A stretch of DNA of 64,000 nt from JALYOK01 sp963840785 (GCA_963840785.1 CAWJAF010000002.1:47471-111470), one strand, 5' to 3'; shown: positions 9,920-20,205, counted from the stretch's first letter. Made by a program: numbers and translations. The notes: generated by a model from the sequence alone, not told the origin.

Positions 9920-11727
9920 TGCGATTCTTCGTTCGATTGAGAAATTGCTTCCTCGGCACGCTGATGGCCGGCGCCGGCAATTGGGCGTGCGCGATCGATT
10001 CAGCATGGTTGATCGACTCTCAGACCCTGCTGGAAAGCGGACAAACGCAACAGGCTTACGCACTGCTTAAGCAGCATGAAGACCAACAAATTGGCAATCC
10101 CGAGTTTGACAAGGCTTTGGCCCAGGCAGCGCTTGGCGTGGGCGCACAAAACGAAGCCACGCTGGCACTGGAGCGAATTCTCAACGTCGATAACCAGGCG
10201 GTCGCGGCGCGCATGGAATTAGCACGCATCTATCAAGCGATGGCCAATGACGAACAGGCTAAATATCAATTTGCAAAAGTCGTCACGACCACGAGCAATG
10301 CCGGCTTGATTCAGGAAGCCCAAGCGAATCTGAAACTGATTGATGAGAGACTTTCTAAGCGACGCAAGCGTCCGGCATTCGATCCGCAAATTGCGTCGAA
10401 GGCCGCACCCGTTGTATCGGAAGCGAAATCAGCGTCAGAAGAAATACCCGCCGCGCCGTCGCCTGATTTGAAATCGGTGATGGACAAGGCGCGCGAGGTG
10501 TTTAAAACCGGTCAGCCAATGACTGCATTTGAAATGCTGGCAGAGCGAGAATTTGAAGGTGCTGGCGATGTCGAGTTTGACTACTTATTGGGCACAGCCG
10601 CCATCGACGCAGGTAAACCGGATCGCGCGACGCTGGCGTTGGAGCGCGTGCTGGCGGTAAATCCAACATTTGCCGGTGCGCGGATTGATATGGGCCGCGC
10701 ATACATGTTGTTGGGCAATACGCTTCAGGCGCTAGAAGAATTCGATGCGGTTCTAAAGCTCGATCCGCCGGAGCCGGTGAAACGGCAAGTCGACAGATTT
10801 GTTGCCGAGATCGAACAGCGCAAGCACGTTGCAAAAACCACATGGGGTGGATTTTTCGGTATTTCCCTTGGACGTGATAGCAACGTCAACAGCGCGCCCG
10901 CCGACGCCGAACAATTTATTCCGATCTTCGGCGAAATCATACCGCTCGATTCCGATAGTGTCGAAACATCGAGCAACTACGCCGGTGTCAACGGGCGGAT
11001 TCAAGTGAATCATCGCGCCAATCAATCCGTCTCGCTTTACGCGGGACTCGACATGGATCTACAGCGTAATTTCCAAGCGTCGCAATTTGACCGCTCTGCC
11101 ATTGATCTGCGCTTGGGCAGCATCTTTACGTTAAAAAATCATGAGCTTGAATTTTCGCTGGTTGTCGGCAAAACGTTCCTCGAGCAGCGCAGTCACCGCA
11201 GCCTGACGGGCGGTGCAGTTCAGTGGCGGCTAAATTTAAACGACGACAATCAGCTGCAAACTGTTGTGCAATTCAATCGGTTGGCGTACACGCAACGAGA
11301 AGCGAGCGTGTTCGATACCGATCAGACCGTGCTCGGTTTTAGCTGGCTGCGGTTGATCGGTGCTAAAAAGCAAGGCCTTGGTTTCGTTGGCGTCTATCAA
11401 GGCAAAGAAACCGATTCAAACGGAAATCCATCCGGCGCGAAGGGTTTCCATGGCGTTCGGGCCGGTGGTCAATGGGGATTCAGTCCTAAATGGGCGATCT
11501 ATTCGACACTGGGTGTTTCGCTCGCGTCCTATGAGGGAATCGAGTTCAGTCAACAAAAATCTCGCGACGATAGGCATTTCGATTGGAGTCTGGGCGTCAA
11601 TTACCTGCTTTGGGATAGCTGGTCGTTGCGTCCGCAAATCAGTATGACCCGGCATGATTCGAATATCGGTTTATATGACTTTAACCGCCGCGAAATTTCT
11701 GTAACTTTGCGGCGCGATTGGCGTTAA
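9919..11727 (+). CDS. TPR plus beta-barrel outer-membrane protein, Slam/T11SS-like
   Basis: 602 residues from ATG 9919, which overlaps the upstream TGA; the TTG at 9916 is less likely. A signal peptide (LMAGAGNWACA) precedes two blocks of tetratricopeptide-like helices at about 30-140 and 180-300 (ATLALERILNVDNQAVAARM; ATLALERVLAVNPTFAGARI). The last ~290 residues are a beta-barrel opening with FGISLGRDSNVNSAP and closing with SVTLRRDWR. TPR followed by a barrel with a DSNVN motif is the layout of surface lipoprotein assembly modifiers (Slam, DUF560), the outer-membrane translocon of type XI secretion. Known Slams export lipoproteins or soluble cargo that often carry TbpB-like barrels. The next gene ends in such a domain, which strengthens the call. 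Alternatively it is a generic TPR porin-like protein. Confidence 0.6.
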   Translation: MRFFVRLRNCFLGTLMAGAGNWACAIDSAWLIDSQTLLESGQTQQAYALLKQHEDQQIGNPEFDKALAQAALGVGAQNEATLALERILNVDNQAVAARMELARIYQAMANDEQAKYQFAKVVTTTSNAGLIQEAQANLKLIDERLSKRRKRPAFDPQIASKAAPVVSEAKSASEEIPAAPSPDLKSVMDKAREVFKTGQPMTAFEMLAEREFEGAGDVEFDYLLGTAAIDAGKPDRATLALERVLAVNPTFAGARIDMGRAYMLLGNTLQALEEFDAVLKLDPPEPVKRQVDRFVAEIEQRKHVAKTTWGGFFGISLGRDSNVNSAPADAEQFIPIFGEIIPLDSDSVETSSNYAGVNGRIQVNHRANQSVSLYAGLDMDLQRNFQASQFDRSAIDLRLGSIFTLKNHELEFSLVVGKTFLEQRSHRSLTGGAVQWRLNLNDDNQLQTVVQFNRLAYTQREASVFDTDQTVLGFSWLRLIGAKKQGLGFVGVYQGKETDSNGNPSGAKGFHGVRAGGQWGFSPKWAIYSTLGVSLASYEGIEFSQQKSRDDRHFDWSLGVNYLLWDSWSLRPQISMTRHDSNIGLYDFNRREISVTLRRDWR

Positions 11728-11867
11728 AGCCATGGGTTTTGTTAAAGAGTGTTACAGGTGAAAAATAGCGGTTGGTTTTCTATACACTCCCGCCTACCTT
11801 TACATGAATGCCAAAGGAAAGGCGCGTGCGCCGAAACTGCGGATTTAGCTTGAACGGGAAACTTGCC

Positions 11868-13350
11868 ATGCAAACTGAAAATCGTAAAATTTTGTTGCTA
11901 GTGCCGCTAATGATGGTGTTCTCATCCATGGCGTTTGCCGCATCCGGCAAATTTCAGTTCGTCAACGGCGACGTGCGTGTTAAGTCGGCCTCGGGCGAGA
12001 TTCGAGCCGCGGTGAAAGGTATGGAAATCAACGAAGGCGACATGATTCTGTCCGGCATGCCGGGCCTCGCTCAGCTAAAAATGGAAGACGGTGGCATGAT
12101 TGTAGTCCGTCCGAATACCAAATTTACCATTGCGACTTATCGCTTTAATGGCAAAGAAGACGGCAGCGAGCGCGCGACGTATAAACTCGATCAAGGCAGT
12201 GTTCGTGCCATTACTGGGCAAATCGGTAAAACCAACAAGCAAAACTATTTGATTCAGACGCCGACCGCGAGCATCGGTGTGCGTGGTACAGATCACGAGC
12301 CGGCTTATATTCCGAAAAAAGAAGATATCGAATACTTGAACGCGTTGCCTGGCACCTACGATAAGGTCAACGTCGGTGAAACCTATCTCGAAACTAAAGG
12401 CGGTATGGTGGTGATCAAACCGAATTCCGTTGGCTACGCCGCCGATGAATTTGCGGTTCCGACCATCCTGCCGTCCCTTCCCGGTTTTTACAATCAGTTT
12501 TCGTCGAATGGAGTGGGTAACGCAAATGTCGCCGCCGGTGCGGGTGGGAGCGCGAGTTCGAACACGATTGGCAACGCTAATTCGTCGAACTTACGCACCG
12601 ATTTTGGTGGTTCCGCCCCGACCGATTTGTTGCGCCCCATCATGACTGATGTGGGAACAAACCTCAGCAGTTCCAATATTGTTGCGCCGCTAACGCCCGT
12701 TGCCCTGAATGCCGACGCGACCTTCGGCGCATATACACGGGTCGAAGACAATGGATTTACGCAGATCGATCAAGCTGCGGAATTTACAATTCAATACGAC
12801 CTCGTCAACGCTGCTTGAGTCAGGATCAAACGCTGCGCTTGCAGTAAATTGGGGGCGTTGGGACAAAGGCTATTCGGTCGAAAACAAGGATACCGCTGGC
12901 AATTTGCATGTGATCAACGCCGCCCGCTTAACTAGCTCCAGCGAGCTTGCTGCGTTACCGATGACCGCGACTTATAACCTGATAAATAGCACGCGTGCTA
13001 CGGATGAATTGGGCCGCGTAGGTGATTTGATCAAGTTATCGGCGAATGTGAATTTCGCGACGCAAAGAATTACCGATTACACCATTGCCGCAAGTAATTC
13101 TGGCCGGCAATGGGATGCGAAAGGTAACGGCACATTTACAGAATTCGTCTCGAGCAACAATGGTTTACGACTCGATGGATTCTGTACCGGTTGCCAAGCC
13201 GACGGTGCTGGCGGCCCTACCACATCAACCGCAAATGGTTTTGCTAAAGGCGCGTTTGTCGGCTCAAAAGCCCAGGGAATTATTACTACCTATGGGGTTC
13301 AATCGAATGAAAAAGGAATAAGCGGAGCGGCCGTCTTAAAGCGGCCTTAG
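11868..13350 (+). CDS. FecR-domain protein with TbpB-like C-terminal barrel (one frameshift)
   Basis: I choose ATG 11868, which gives a clean Sec signal (ILLLVPLMMVFSSMAFA). Residues 20-170 are a FecR domain: an SH3-like strand set with GDMILSGMPGLAQLKMEDGG and the RGTDHEPA turn typical of exported FecR proteins. A Gly/Asn/Ser-rich linker follows. The frame breaks near 12810 (NAA-stop). Removing or adding one base there continues into ESGSNAALAVNWGRWDKGY and a C-terminal domain ending GAFVGSKAQGIITTYGV...GISGAAVLKR, which resembles the TbpB-type beta-barrel found in T11SS cargo. There is no lipobox, so any export would be as a soluble protein. I infer that it is a substrate of the upstream Slam-like protein. 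The shift is probably an assembly error. Confidence 0.6.
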
Positions 13351-13421
13351 TCCGAAGAACTTGAGGTGTCTCGGCCTCTCAAGGATAAGAATAACGATAA
13401 GTTGGTAAGGATACTCGCTGC

Positions 13422-14579
13422 CTATGGTTCGCCCAGGGCAGTATTTTTTTGCCTATCTTTCTTGAATGGCGTCATGCCCTTTAATTCGTCTACGTAATGC
13501 TCAACGCCAACCGCTTCGCGTTCGACAAAGTCGGCAATTGCCGCCGAAAATTGCGGGTGCGCGAGCCAGTGATTGGAAAATGTTTCTACTGGCAGCAGTC
13601 CGCGCGCTATTTTGTGTTCGCCTTGTACGCCGCCTTCGAAAATGCTTAATCGATGGTTGATGCAATAGTCGATGCCTTGGTAGTAGCAAGTTTCAAAATG
13701 TAGGCCCGGCACATAAATTTCGCTACCCCAGTAACGCCCAAATAATCGCTCGCTATTTTTGATGCATAGAGACGCGGCGATCGGCTGGCCGCCCTTTGAC
13801 GCTTTGAACATCACCACGTTTTCTGGCATTTCATTCCCAAGGCCCAAAAAGAATTCCAAATTTAGATAAGGCGAGGAATGATGCAATTGGTAGGTCGTGC
13901 GGTAGCAGCGATTAAAGAATTGCCAGTCGGCGCGAGTAATTTCTGAGCCTTCAAGAGTTTCGAATCGAATCTCTTGTTCGGTTAATTTGCGCCTTTCTTG
14001 TTTAATTCGCTTGCGCTTGTCATGACTCATTTCCGCAAGGAAAGCATCGAACGAATCGTAATTGTGGTTATGCCAATGAAATTGCGTGCTATTGCGCAAC
14101 ATAAACCCCTGTTGCTTCAGCGTCTGTGCTTGGCCTTCCGGTGGATAAAGAATATGCAATGACGAAACTTTCGTTTCTTTGGCGAGTGTGAGTGCCGCGT
14201 CGATTAATTTCGCGCAAATAGCAGCGTCGTCACATAACAGCCTCGCGCCGGTAACGGGCGTGAACGGAATGGCCGACGATAGCTTGGGATAGTAGTTCAG
14301 GCCATGACGATGATAGGCGTCGGCCCAAGCCCAATCGAAAATGTACTCGCCATACGAGTGATGCTTCAAATAAAGCGGCATTGCGCCGACTAAAAGCGAC
14401 CCTCGCCAGAGCAAGATGTGGCGAGGCTCCCAGCCGGTTTCTGTACAAACGCAGCCGGACAATTCCAGGTTATTGAGAAATTCATGGCGCAAGAATGGGT
14501 TGTTTCCCGCCAGCGGATTCCATGCTGATGCGTCAACGTGCGCAAGTTTTTCTAGAATTTGAATTCGTTCGGACGTCAA
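13422..14579 (-). CDS. COG3146-type predicted N-acyltransferase (FemAB-like/GNAT)
   Basis: 385 residues on the minus strand, divergent from nadE with a 74-base shared promoter gap and convergent with the FecR gene. It begins NPFLRHEFLNNLELSGCV and contains FDWAWADAYHRHGLNYYPKL and VTGARLL. These are hallmarks of the PF04339/COG3146 family, which is built from duplicated GNAT-like folds related to FemAB aminoacyl-transfer enzymes. Substrates for this family are not established; a role in peptidoglycan or other acyl transfer is only inferred from the fold. Length matches the family, and no shift is visible. Confidence 0.8.
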   Translation of the reverse strand: MTSERIQILEKLAHVDASAWNPLAGNNPFLRHEFLNNLELSGCVCTETGWEPRHILLWRGSLLVGAMPLYLKHHSYGEYIFDWAWADAYHRHGLNYYPKLSSAIPFTPVTGARLLCDDAAICAKLIDAALTLAKETKVSSLHILYPPEGQAQTLKQQGFMLRNSTQFHWHNHNYDSFDAFLAEMSHDKRKRIKQERRKLTEQEIRFETLEGSEITRADWQFFNRCYRTTYQLHHSSPYLNLEFFLGLGNEMPENVVMFKASKGGQPIAASLCIKNSERLFGRYWGSEIYVPGLHFETCYYQGIDYCINHRLSIFEGGVQGEHKIARGLLPVETFSNHWLAHPQFSAAIADFVEREAVGVEHYVDELKGMTPFKKDRQKNTALGEP

Positions 14580-14653
14580 TGCTTGCCTTTGTGATTCGGA
14601 GGAACGCGGTTTGAGATGCTATGATTTAACCCTTCAACGCAGATTTTCTTGTT

Positions 14654-16255
14654 ATGCACATTGCCCTCGCGCAAATCAATTGTACCGTAGGTGACTTGGC
14701 CGGGAACGCCCAACGAATTTTGCGTGCAGCTACAACGGCACGTTCGCAGGGTGCGTCCCTCGTGGTCATGCCTGAATTAGCGCTGTCCGGTTACCCGCCT
14801 GAGGACTTAGTGTTGCGCGGCGCGTTTAATCGTGCGTGCGATGAGGCGTTGCGCGACGTTGCTGGAAAATTGCAAGGCATCACCGTGATTGTGGGTTTTC
14901 CATTGCAGGAAGGCTCACTGGTTTACAACGCGGCAGCAGTTCTGCGCGATGGAAAAATCGCGCATATCTATCGTAAATATCGTCTGCCCAACTACAGTGT
15001 GTTTGACGAAGAACGTTACTTCGAGCCGTGCGATCGCCCCTGCGTTTTTGAGCATGAGGGCGTCAATATTGGCGTGAATATTTGCGAGGACGTGTGGCTA
15101 CCGGGAACAGCCAGTGCTGCGCGCGAAGCTGGTGCAGAGCTTTTGGTCGTACTCAACGCTTCGCCGTATCACATGAATAAGCAGCGAACACGTCACCAAG
15201 TATTGCGCGACCGCGTTGCTGAATCGGGATTGCCGATTGTTTACACCGATATGATCGGCGGGCAGGATGAGTTGGTGTTCGATGGCGCGTCGTTTGCACT
15301 TAACCGACGCGGTGAGATCGTGTTGCAGTTGGCGGAGTTTAAAGAAGAGATCGCGTGCGTTGAATATCGCGATGGTGATCTCGTTAATGGCGCGATTGCG
15401 CCAGAGCGCAGCGTCGAAGCTAGCGTCTACGATGCCCTATGTTTAGGCGCGAAAGATTACATCGGCAAGAACGGGTTTCCTGGTGTGTTGCTGGGATTGT
15501 CCGGCGGTGTCGATTCCGCTCTAACGCTTTGCATTGCGGTCGATGCGCTTGGTGCCGAAAAGGTTCATGCTGTGATGATGCCATCGCAATACACGGCGGA
15601 CATCAGCCTAGAAGATGCCCAAGCGATGGCGGATGTTTTGCGCGTTAAATATAGCGTTATTCCAATCAAGCCGGTGTTTGACCGTTTTCTCGAAACGTTA
15701 GCGGCGGAATTCAAGAATACTCGCATTGATACGACCGAAGAAAATCTACAAGCTCGCATTCGCGGTACGTTGTTGATGGCGCTGTCGAACAAATTCGGAT
15801 CTATCGTTTTAACAACTGGCAACAAGAGCGAAATGGCGGTCGGCTATTCAACACTATACGGCGATATGGCGGGTGGCTTCGCCGTCATTAAAGATATCAG
15901 CAAGACCTTGGTCTATCGCCTTTGTCACTATCGCAATAGCATCGGTGCGGCGATTCCGGAACGCGTGATCGTGCGGCCGCCGAGTGCCGAACTGCGGCCC
16001 GATCAGAAAGATCAAGACAGCTTGCCGCCTTACGATATTCTCGATGCGATTATGGAATCCTATATGGAGCGCAATCGCAGTCCGCAGGAAATTATCGAGC
16101 AGGGTTTCCTTCGCGAAGATGTGGAACGGGTCGTGCGCTTGATCAAACGCAACGAATATAAGCGTCGTCAAGCGCCGATTGGCGTGCGTATCACCGAGCG
16201 CGGATTTGGCAAGGATTGGCGTTATCCGATAACATCCAAGTATCAGGACATTTAA
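14654..16255 (+). CDS. nadE: Glutamine-dependent NAD+ synthetase
   Basis: 533 residues, the usual length of the two-domain enzyme. It amidates deamido-NAD+ with glutamine-derived ammonia, the last step of NAD synthesis in the cytosol. The N-terminal nitrilase-type glutaminase has its Glu-Lys-Cys set in MPELALSGYPPEDL, YRKYRLPNYSVFDEERYF and GVNICEDVW. The C-terminal ATP-pyrophosphatase domain carries the PP-loop GLSGGVDSALTLCIA and TTGNKSEMAVGYSTLYGDMA. It lies 15 bases upstream of a P-II gene, an adjacency I know from Betaproteobacteria. Together with nudC further on, it makes a small NAD-related neighbourhood. Confidence 0.95.
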   Translation: MHIALAQINCTVGDLAGNAQRILRAATTARSQGASLVVMPELALSGYPPEDLVLRGAFNRACDEALRDVAGKLQGITVIVGFPLQEGSLVYNAAAVLRDGKIAHIYRKYRLPNYSVFDEERYFEPCDRPCVFEHEGVNIGVNICEDVWLPGTASAAREAGAELLVVLNASPYHMNKQRTRHQVLRDRVAESGLPIVYTDMIGGQDELVFDGASFALNRRGEIVLQLAEFKEEIACVEYRDGDLVNGAIAPERSVEASVYDALCLGAKDYIGKNGFPGVLLGLSGGVDSALTLCIAVDALGAEKVHAVMMPSQYTADISLEDAQAMADVLRVKYSVIPIKPVFDRFLETLAAEFKNTRIDTTEENLQARIRGTLLMALSNKFGSIVLTTGNKSEMAVGYSTLYGDMAGGFAVIKDISKTLVYRLCHYRNSIGAAIPERVIVRPPSAELRPDQKDQDSLPPYDILDAIMESYMERNRSPQEIIEQGFLREDVERVVRLIKRNEYKRRQAPIGVRITERGFGKDWRYPITSKYQDI

Positions 16256-16269
16256 GCTGGAGATTTATC

Positions 16270-16608
16270 ATGAAAAAAATTGAAGCAGTGATCAAACCAT
16301 TTAAGCTCGACGAGGTTCGTGAGGCGCTATCGGAAATCGGCGTATCGGGCCTCACCGTGACGGAGGTGAAAGGTTTCGGGCGGCAAAAAGGGCATACCGA
16401 ACTCTATCGCGGCGCCGAATATGTCGTGGATTTTTTGCCGAAGGTAAAAATTGAAGTGGTAATTCCCAGCAACCTGGAAGAAAAAGCGGTCGAAGCAATC
16501 GTCAAGGCGGCGCATACCGGCAAGATTGGCGACGGCAAAATTTTTATCACCGATGTCGGCCACGTTGTGCGCATCCGCACCGGTGAAACCAACGAGGACG
16601 CGATTTAG
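16270..16608 (+). CDS. glnB: Nitrogen regulatory protein P-II
   Basis: The true start is ATG 16270, giving 112 residues, the exact P-II length; upstream in-frame codons overlap nadE and are not conserved. P-II is a trimeric signal protein that senses 2-oxoglutarate, ATP/ADP and, through uridylylation, glutamine, and controls glutamine synthetase and NtrB. The T-loop is intact, with the uridylylation tyrosine at position 51 (ELYRGAEYVVDF). The B-loop TGKIGDGKIF and the C-terminal VVRIRTGE are present. GlnB and GlnK cannot be told apart by sequence alone; the nadE linkage and the absence of amtB favour glnB. Confidence 0.93.
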   Translation: MKKIEAVIKPFKLDEVREALSEIGVSGLTVTEVKGFGRQKGHTELYRGAEYVVDFLPKVKIEVVIPSNLEEKAVEAIVKAAHTGKIGDGKIFITDVGHVVRIRTGETNEDAI

Positions 16609-16614
16609 TCGCGG

Positions 16615-17490
16615 ATGGATTCGTTGTCTATCGAGCAGGTCCCGCTGCCGTTTTCCATGCCCGACGCGTTCGTGCCGCGCGTAGCGATGGACGAAACGCC
16701 GAACGGCACGCCGCTATGGTTCGTATTTCAGTCAAGCAAGTTGTTAGTTTTCGATGACCGAGCAACACTGTCCGTGCCACAAGCAAATGCGCTGGCGCAG
16801 TTGCAATTAAATCCATTACGCCAACATTACTTAGGGCGATTGCTTGATCAGCCTTGCTACTGCGTCGAATTGCCCGAGACGGATATTGCCCCAGAAGGCG
16901 CGTCTCTATTAGGTCTTCGAGAGGTATATGGGCGCGTTTCGGACGACCATTTCGCTTTGGCCGGCCGTGCGATTCAAATTTTGAGTTGGGATAAATCCCA
17001 TCAATTTTGCGGCGCTTGCGCGACGCCAACGAAACTAAAAGAAAACGAACGCGCGCGCGAATGTCCGAGTTGTGGTCTGGTGAGTTATCCGCGCTTAGCG
17101 CCCGCGGTGATGGCCCTAGTGCGGCGTGGTGATCAACTTTTGTTGGGGCGTTCGCCGCATTTCCCGCCAGGCATGTATAGCGCACTTGCAGGGTTCGTCG
17201 ATCCCGGTGAGAGTTTGGAGCAGACCATCACACGCGAGGTGCAGGAAGAAGTTGGCTTGCGCGTCAAAAACGTTCGCTATTTCGCCAGCCAACCCTGGCC
17301 GTTTCCCCATTCGTTGATGATCGCATTCACCTGCGATTATGCCGATGGTGAAATCACGCCCGATCCGACGGAAATCGAAGACGCGCAATGGTTTAGTTTG
17401 GATGCCTTGCCGCGACTGCCGAGCAAGATCAGCATTTCGCGACGATTGATTGATTCGGTGATCGCCGATATGCGCGGCGAATTCGCCTAA
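16615..17490 (+). CDS. nudC: NADH pyrophosphatase NudC (Nudix)
   Basis: 291 residues, starting 6 bases after the P-II stop. NudC hydrolyses NAD(H) to NMN(H) and AMP and can remove NAD caps from RNA. A four-cysteine zinc ribbon (FCGACATP...CPSCG) lies near residues 130-150. It is followed by the Nudix box beginning GFVDPGESLEQTITREVQEE and by the NudC-specific SQPWPFPHSLM downstream of the box. The gene ends in a short palindrome (GGCGAATTCGCC, 17476-17487) next to a T-rich stretch, a weak terminator candidate. The frame is intact. Confidence 0.93.
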   Translation: MDSLSIEQVPLPFSMPDAFVPRVAMDETPNGTPLWFVFQSSKLLVFDDRATLSVPQANALAQLQLNPLRQHYLGRLLDQPCYCVELPETDIAPEGASLLGLREVYGRVSDDHFALAGRAIQILSWDKSHQFCGACATPTKLKENERARECPSCGLVSYPRLAPAVMALVRRGDQLLLGRSPHFPPGMYSALAGFVDPGESLEQTITREVQEEVGLRVKNVRYFASQPWPFPHSLMIAFTCDYADGEITPDPTEIEDAQWFSLDALPRLPSKISISRRLIDSVIADMRGEFA

Positions 17491-17592
17491 GCGCTTCTTT
17501 TTCCTTGCCATTCCCAGGCTTTCCGCCAGAATGTAGAATAGTTATTCAATAATTCTAAAAACCGCTACCTCACTGATTCATAGGGATTTTTA

Positions 17593-19442
17593 ATGAGCGC
17601 AGTTCCCGCTTCCTCTGACCTTTTCTCGCCACCGGCGTACGTTAAGAACAAAAAATTGATCGCCTGGGTTGCGGATGTCGCGGCATTGTGCAAGCCCGAT
17701 CGCGTTTATTGGTGCGATGGTTCGCAAGCCGAGTACGATCGCTTGTGCGCGGAATTAGTTGACGCGGGCACGTTCATCAAATTAAATCCCGCGCTTCGCC
17801 GGGATAGTTTTTTGTCGCGCTCCGATCCGTCCGATGTCGCTCGCGTCGAAGATCGCACGTTCATTTGCTCGAATAACAAAGACGATGCCGGTCCCAATAA
17901 TAATTGGACCGACCCAACTGAAATGAAGGCGACATTGAACACCTTGTTTGATGGTTGCATGCGCGGTCGGACGATGTACGTGATTCCCTTCAGCATGGGC
18001 CCCCTCGGTGGGCCCATTTCGCATATTGGCGTCGAGATTTCCGATTCGCCTTACGTCGCAGTCAGCATGCGCATCATGACGCGTATGGGCAAAGCCGCCC
18101 TTGATGTGCTAGGCGAAACAGGTGAGTTTGTTCCGTGTCTTGCACTCCGTTGGCGCGCCGTTGAAACCCGGTGAAAAAGATGTCGCTTGGCCCTGCAACA
18201 AACAGCAAAAATACATCGTGCATTTTCCCGAAGAGCGCGCGATTTGGTCGTTCGGTTCCGGCTACGGCGGCAACGCGCTGCTCGGAAAAAAATGTTTTGC
18301 GTTACGCATCGCGTCGACCATGGGCCGCGACCAAGGCTGGCTCGCCGAGCACATGTTGATTCTCGGTGTCGAGTCACCGCAAGGTGAAAAAGAGCTACGT
18401 CGCCGCAGCGTTTCCGAGCGCCTGCGGTAAAACCAATTTTGCGATGTTGATTCCGCCCGCCGCATTCAAGGGTTGGAAAGTCACGACTGTTGGCGACGAT
18501 ATCGCTTGGATCAAACCCGGCCCCGACGGAAAGTTTTACGCGATTAATCCGGAGGCCGGTTACTTCGGTGTTGCCCCAGGCACATCGGAGCAATCGAATC
18601 CGAATGCAATGGCGACTATGAAAGAGAATTGTATTTTCACCAACGTCGCCCTGACACCCGACGGCGATGTGTGGTGGGAGGGTATGAGCAAAGAAGCGCC
18701 GACGGAATTGATCGATTGGCAGGGCCAAAAATGGACACCGCAAATCGCGAAGGAAAGCGGCCGCAAAGCTGCGCATCCGAATGCGCGCTTCACCGTGCCC
18801 GCGAGCCAATGCCCGTCGCTTGATCCGAATTGGGAAGCCTCGCAAGGTGTGCCGATCAGCGCATTTATTTTCGGTGGACGGCGCAGCACTGCGGTGCCGC
18901 TCGTTTTGGAAGCATTCAACTGGAATCACGGCGTTTATATGGCCGCGACCATGGGTTCTGAAACTACTGCCGCTGCCGCCGGAAAAATTGGCGAAGTACG
19001 CCGCGATCCGTTCGCGATGCTGCCATTCTGCGGCTACCACATGGGCACCTATTTTCAGCATTGGCTAAACATGGGCAGCAAAGTCAAAGAGCCGCCACGA
19101 ATTTTTTCCGTGAATTGGTTCCGCACCGACGACAACGGCAAATTCATTTGGCCCGGTTTTGGCGAAAACATGCGCGTGTTGAAATGGATTATCGATCGCG
19201 TACGTGGCCGCGCCAATGCGCAGCAGACGACCTTTGGTTGGGCGCCGCAACGAAACGATTTGGAATGGTCGGGCCTAGATTTTTCCGCCGAGCAATATCA
19301 GCAAGTCACGCATCTCGATAGCGCCAGTTGGAACGAAGAACTCAGTTCCCATGGTGACTTATTCGAGAAATTGAAAAGCCGATTGCCGAAAGAATTAGTG
19401 TTACAGCGCGAGTTATTGCAGTTGAGTTTGGCGCGCCGTTAA
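17593..19442 (+). CDS. pckG: GTP-dependent phosphoenolpyruvate carboxykinase (two frameshifts)
   Basis: PckG interconverts oxaloacetate and PEP with GTP at the entry to gluconeogenesis. Three consecutive frames give one ~617-residue protein. The first 185 residues end at VPCL. A surplus base near 18140 moves the frame to HSVGAPLKPGEKDVAWPC. A second surplus base near 18388, beside an A-run, moves it to SYVAAAFPSACGKTNFAML. The P-loop FPSACGKTN is diagnostic for the GTP-type enzyme. RPxxG-like motifs and EANWN-like core segments are intact after the junctions. Family length is restored by the two corrections, so I regard the shifts as sequence errors. The 100-base upstream gap is AT-rich and probably carries the promoter. 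Confidence 0.9.
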
Positions 19443-19593
19443 CTTCCCTCCCCTTCAAGGGGGTGAAACGAGGGTTTCGCGGAGTATGCTCCGCGCTCGA
19501 TGAACGGCATCCTGATGTAACAGGATGCGCGCCCTGCAAGGGGTGAAAGGGCGGGGATGGGGTCAACCGCTCGTATCAGCAGAGGATGAGGAA
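19443..19593. repeat. Intergenic palindrome cluster
   Basis: The 151-base gap between pckG and the SRPBCC gene contains the hairpins GCGGAG-TATG-CTCCGC (19479-19494) and GCATCCTG-ATGTAA-CAGGATGC (19507-19528). They are flanked by related C/G tracts (CCCCTTCAAGGGGGTGAAA and CCCTGCAAGGGGTGAAA). The layout is that of a REP/BIME-like element. No terminator T-run is present. Confidence 0.5.
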
Positions 19594-20124
19594 ATGAATT
19601 TGATTAAGCGAATTCTGTTTGGTCTTCTCATTTTAATCGCGGCGCTCGTCGCGATTTCATTTCTGTTGCCGAGCCAGTTTAATGTCGCGCGCTCGGTCAC
19701 CATCAACGCTGCACCCGAGAAAATTTATCCGCTCATCGCCAACACTCGCGAATGGAAAAATTGGACTGTGTGGAATCGCCGCGATCCCAATATGAAAATC
19801 GACTACGCCGGCCCGGAATCGGGCCTCGGCGCGAAGTGGTCGTGGGAAAGCAAAACCGAAGGTAGTGGCGAAATGGAATTTACCCAGGCCGAGCCGAATA
19901 AATTGCTAGGGTATCGACTGACGTTTAAAGATTTTAATTCCACGTCGATTGGCATGCTGAAGCTTGAGCCGGAAGGCGCGGCGACAAAAGTCACCTGGAG
20001 TTTCGTCGGCGAAGCCGGTAACAATCCGATGATGCGCTACATGGGTTTGATGATGGACGGCATGATCGGCAAAGATTTCGACGCCGGATTGGCGAATCTT
20101 AAGGTGCTCGCAGAACAAAAATAG
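19594..20124 (+). CDS. SRPBCC-fold protein with N-terminal membrane anchor
   Basis: 176 residues from ATG 19594. Upstream in-frame sequence runs through the repeat region and is not coding. Residues 1-27 are a hydrophobic segment (LLILIAALVAISFLLPSQFNV), followed by an SRPBCC/polyketide-cyclase fold: VTINAAPEKIYPLIANTREW at the start, WSWESKTEGSGEMEF, and a C-terminal helix MMDGMIGKDFDAGLANLK. This helix-grip family binds hydrophobic ligands. The anchored single-domain version is common in proteobacteria and has no assigned function. Confidence 0.8.
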   Translation: MNLIKRILFGLLILIAALVAISFLLPSQFNVARSVTINAAPEKIYPLIANTREWKNWTVWNRRDPNMKIDYAGPESGLGAKWSWESKTEGSGEMEFTQAEPNKLLGYRLTFKDFNSTSIGMLKLEPEGAATKVTWSFVGEAGNNPMMRYMGLMMDGMIGKDFDAGLANLKVLAEQK

Positions 20125-20130
20125 CACTGC

Positions 20131-20205
20131 GCCAGCAGGCAATCACCATGCGGTTCGTGGCGAGGCATGCCTGAAGGCCCAGTATCCGTGCGCCTCTCAA
20201 TGCCC
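20131..20205. repeat. Dispersed repeat copy 2
   Basis: AGGCAATCACCATGCGG (20137-20153) runs directly into TTCGTGGCGAGGCATGCC, combining both sub-motifs of the dispersed element. The rest of the 155-base gap holds the AGGAG ribosome-binding site of the next gene at 20266-20270. Confidence 0.55.

Noticed and set aside
18051..19061. 336-residue open frame antisense to pckG
   Set aside because: The opposite strand encodes a well-conserved PEP carboxykinase; the antisense frame is low-complexity and Arg/His-rich, with no family features.
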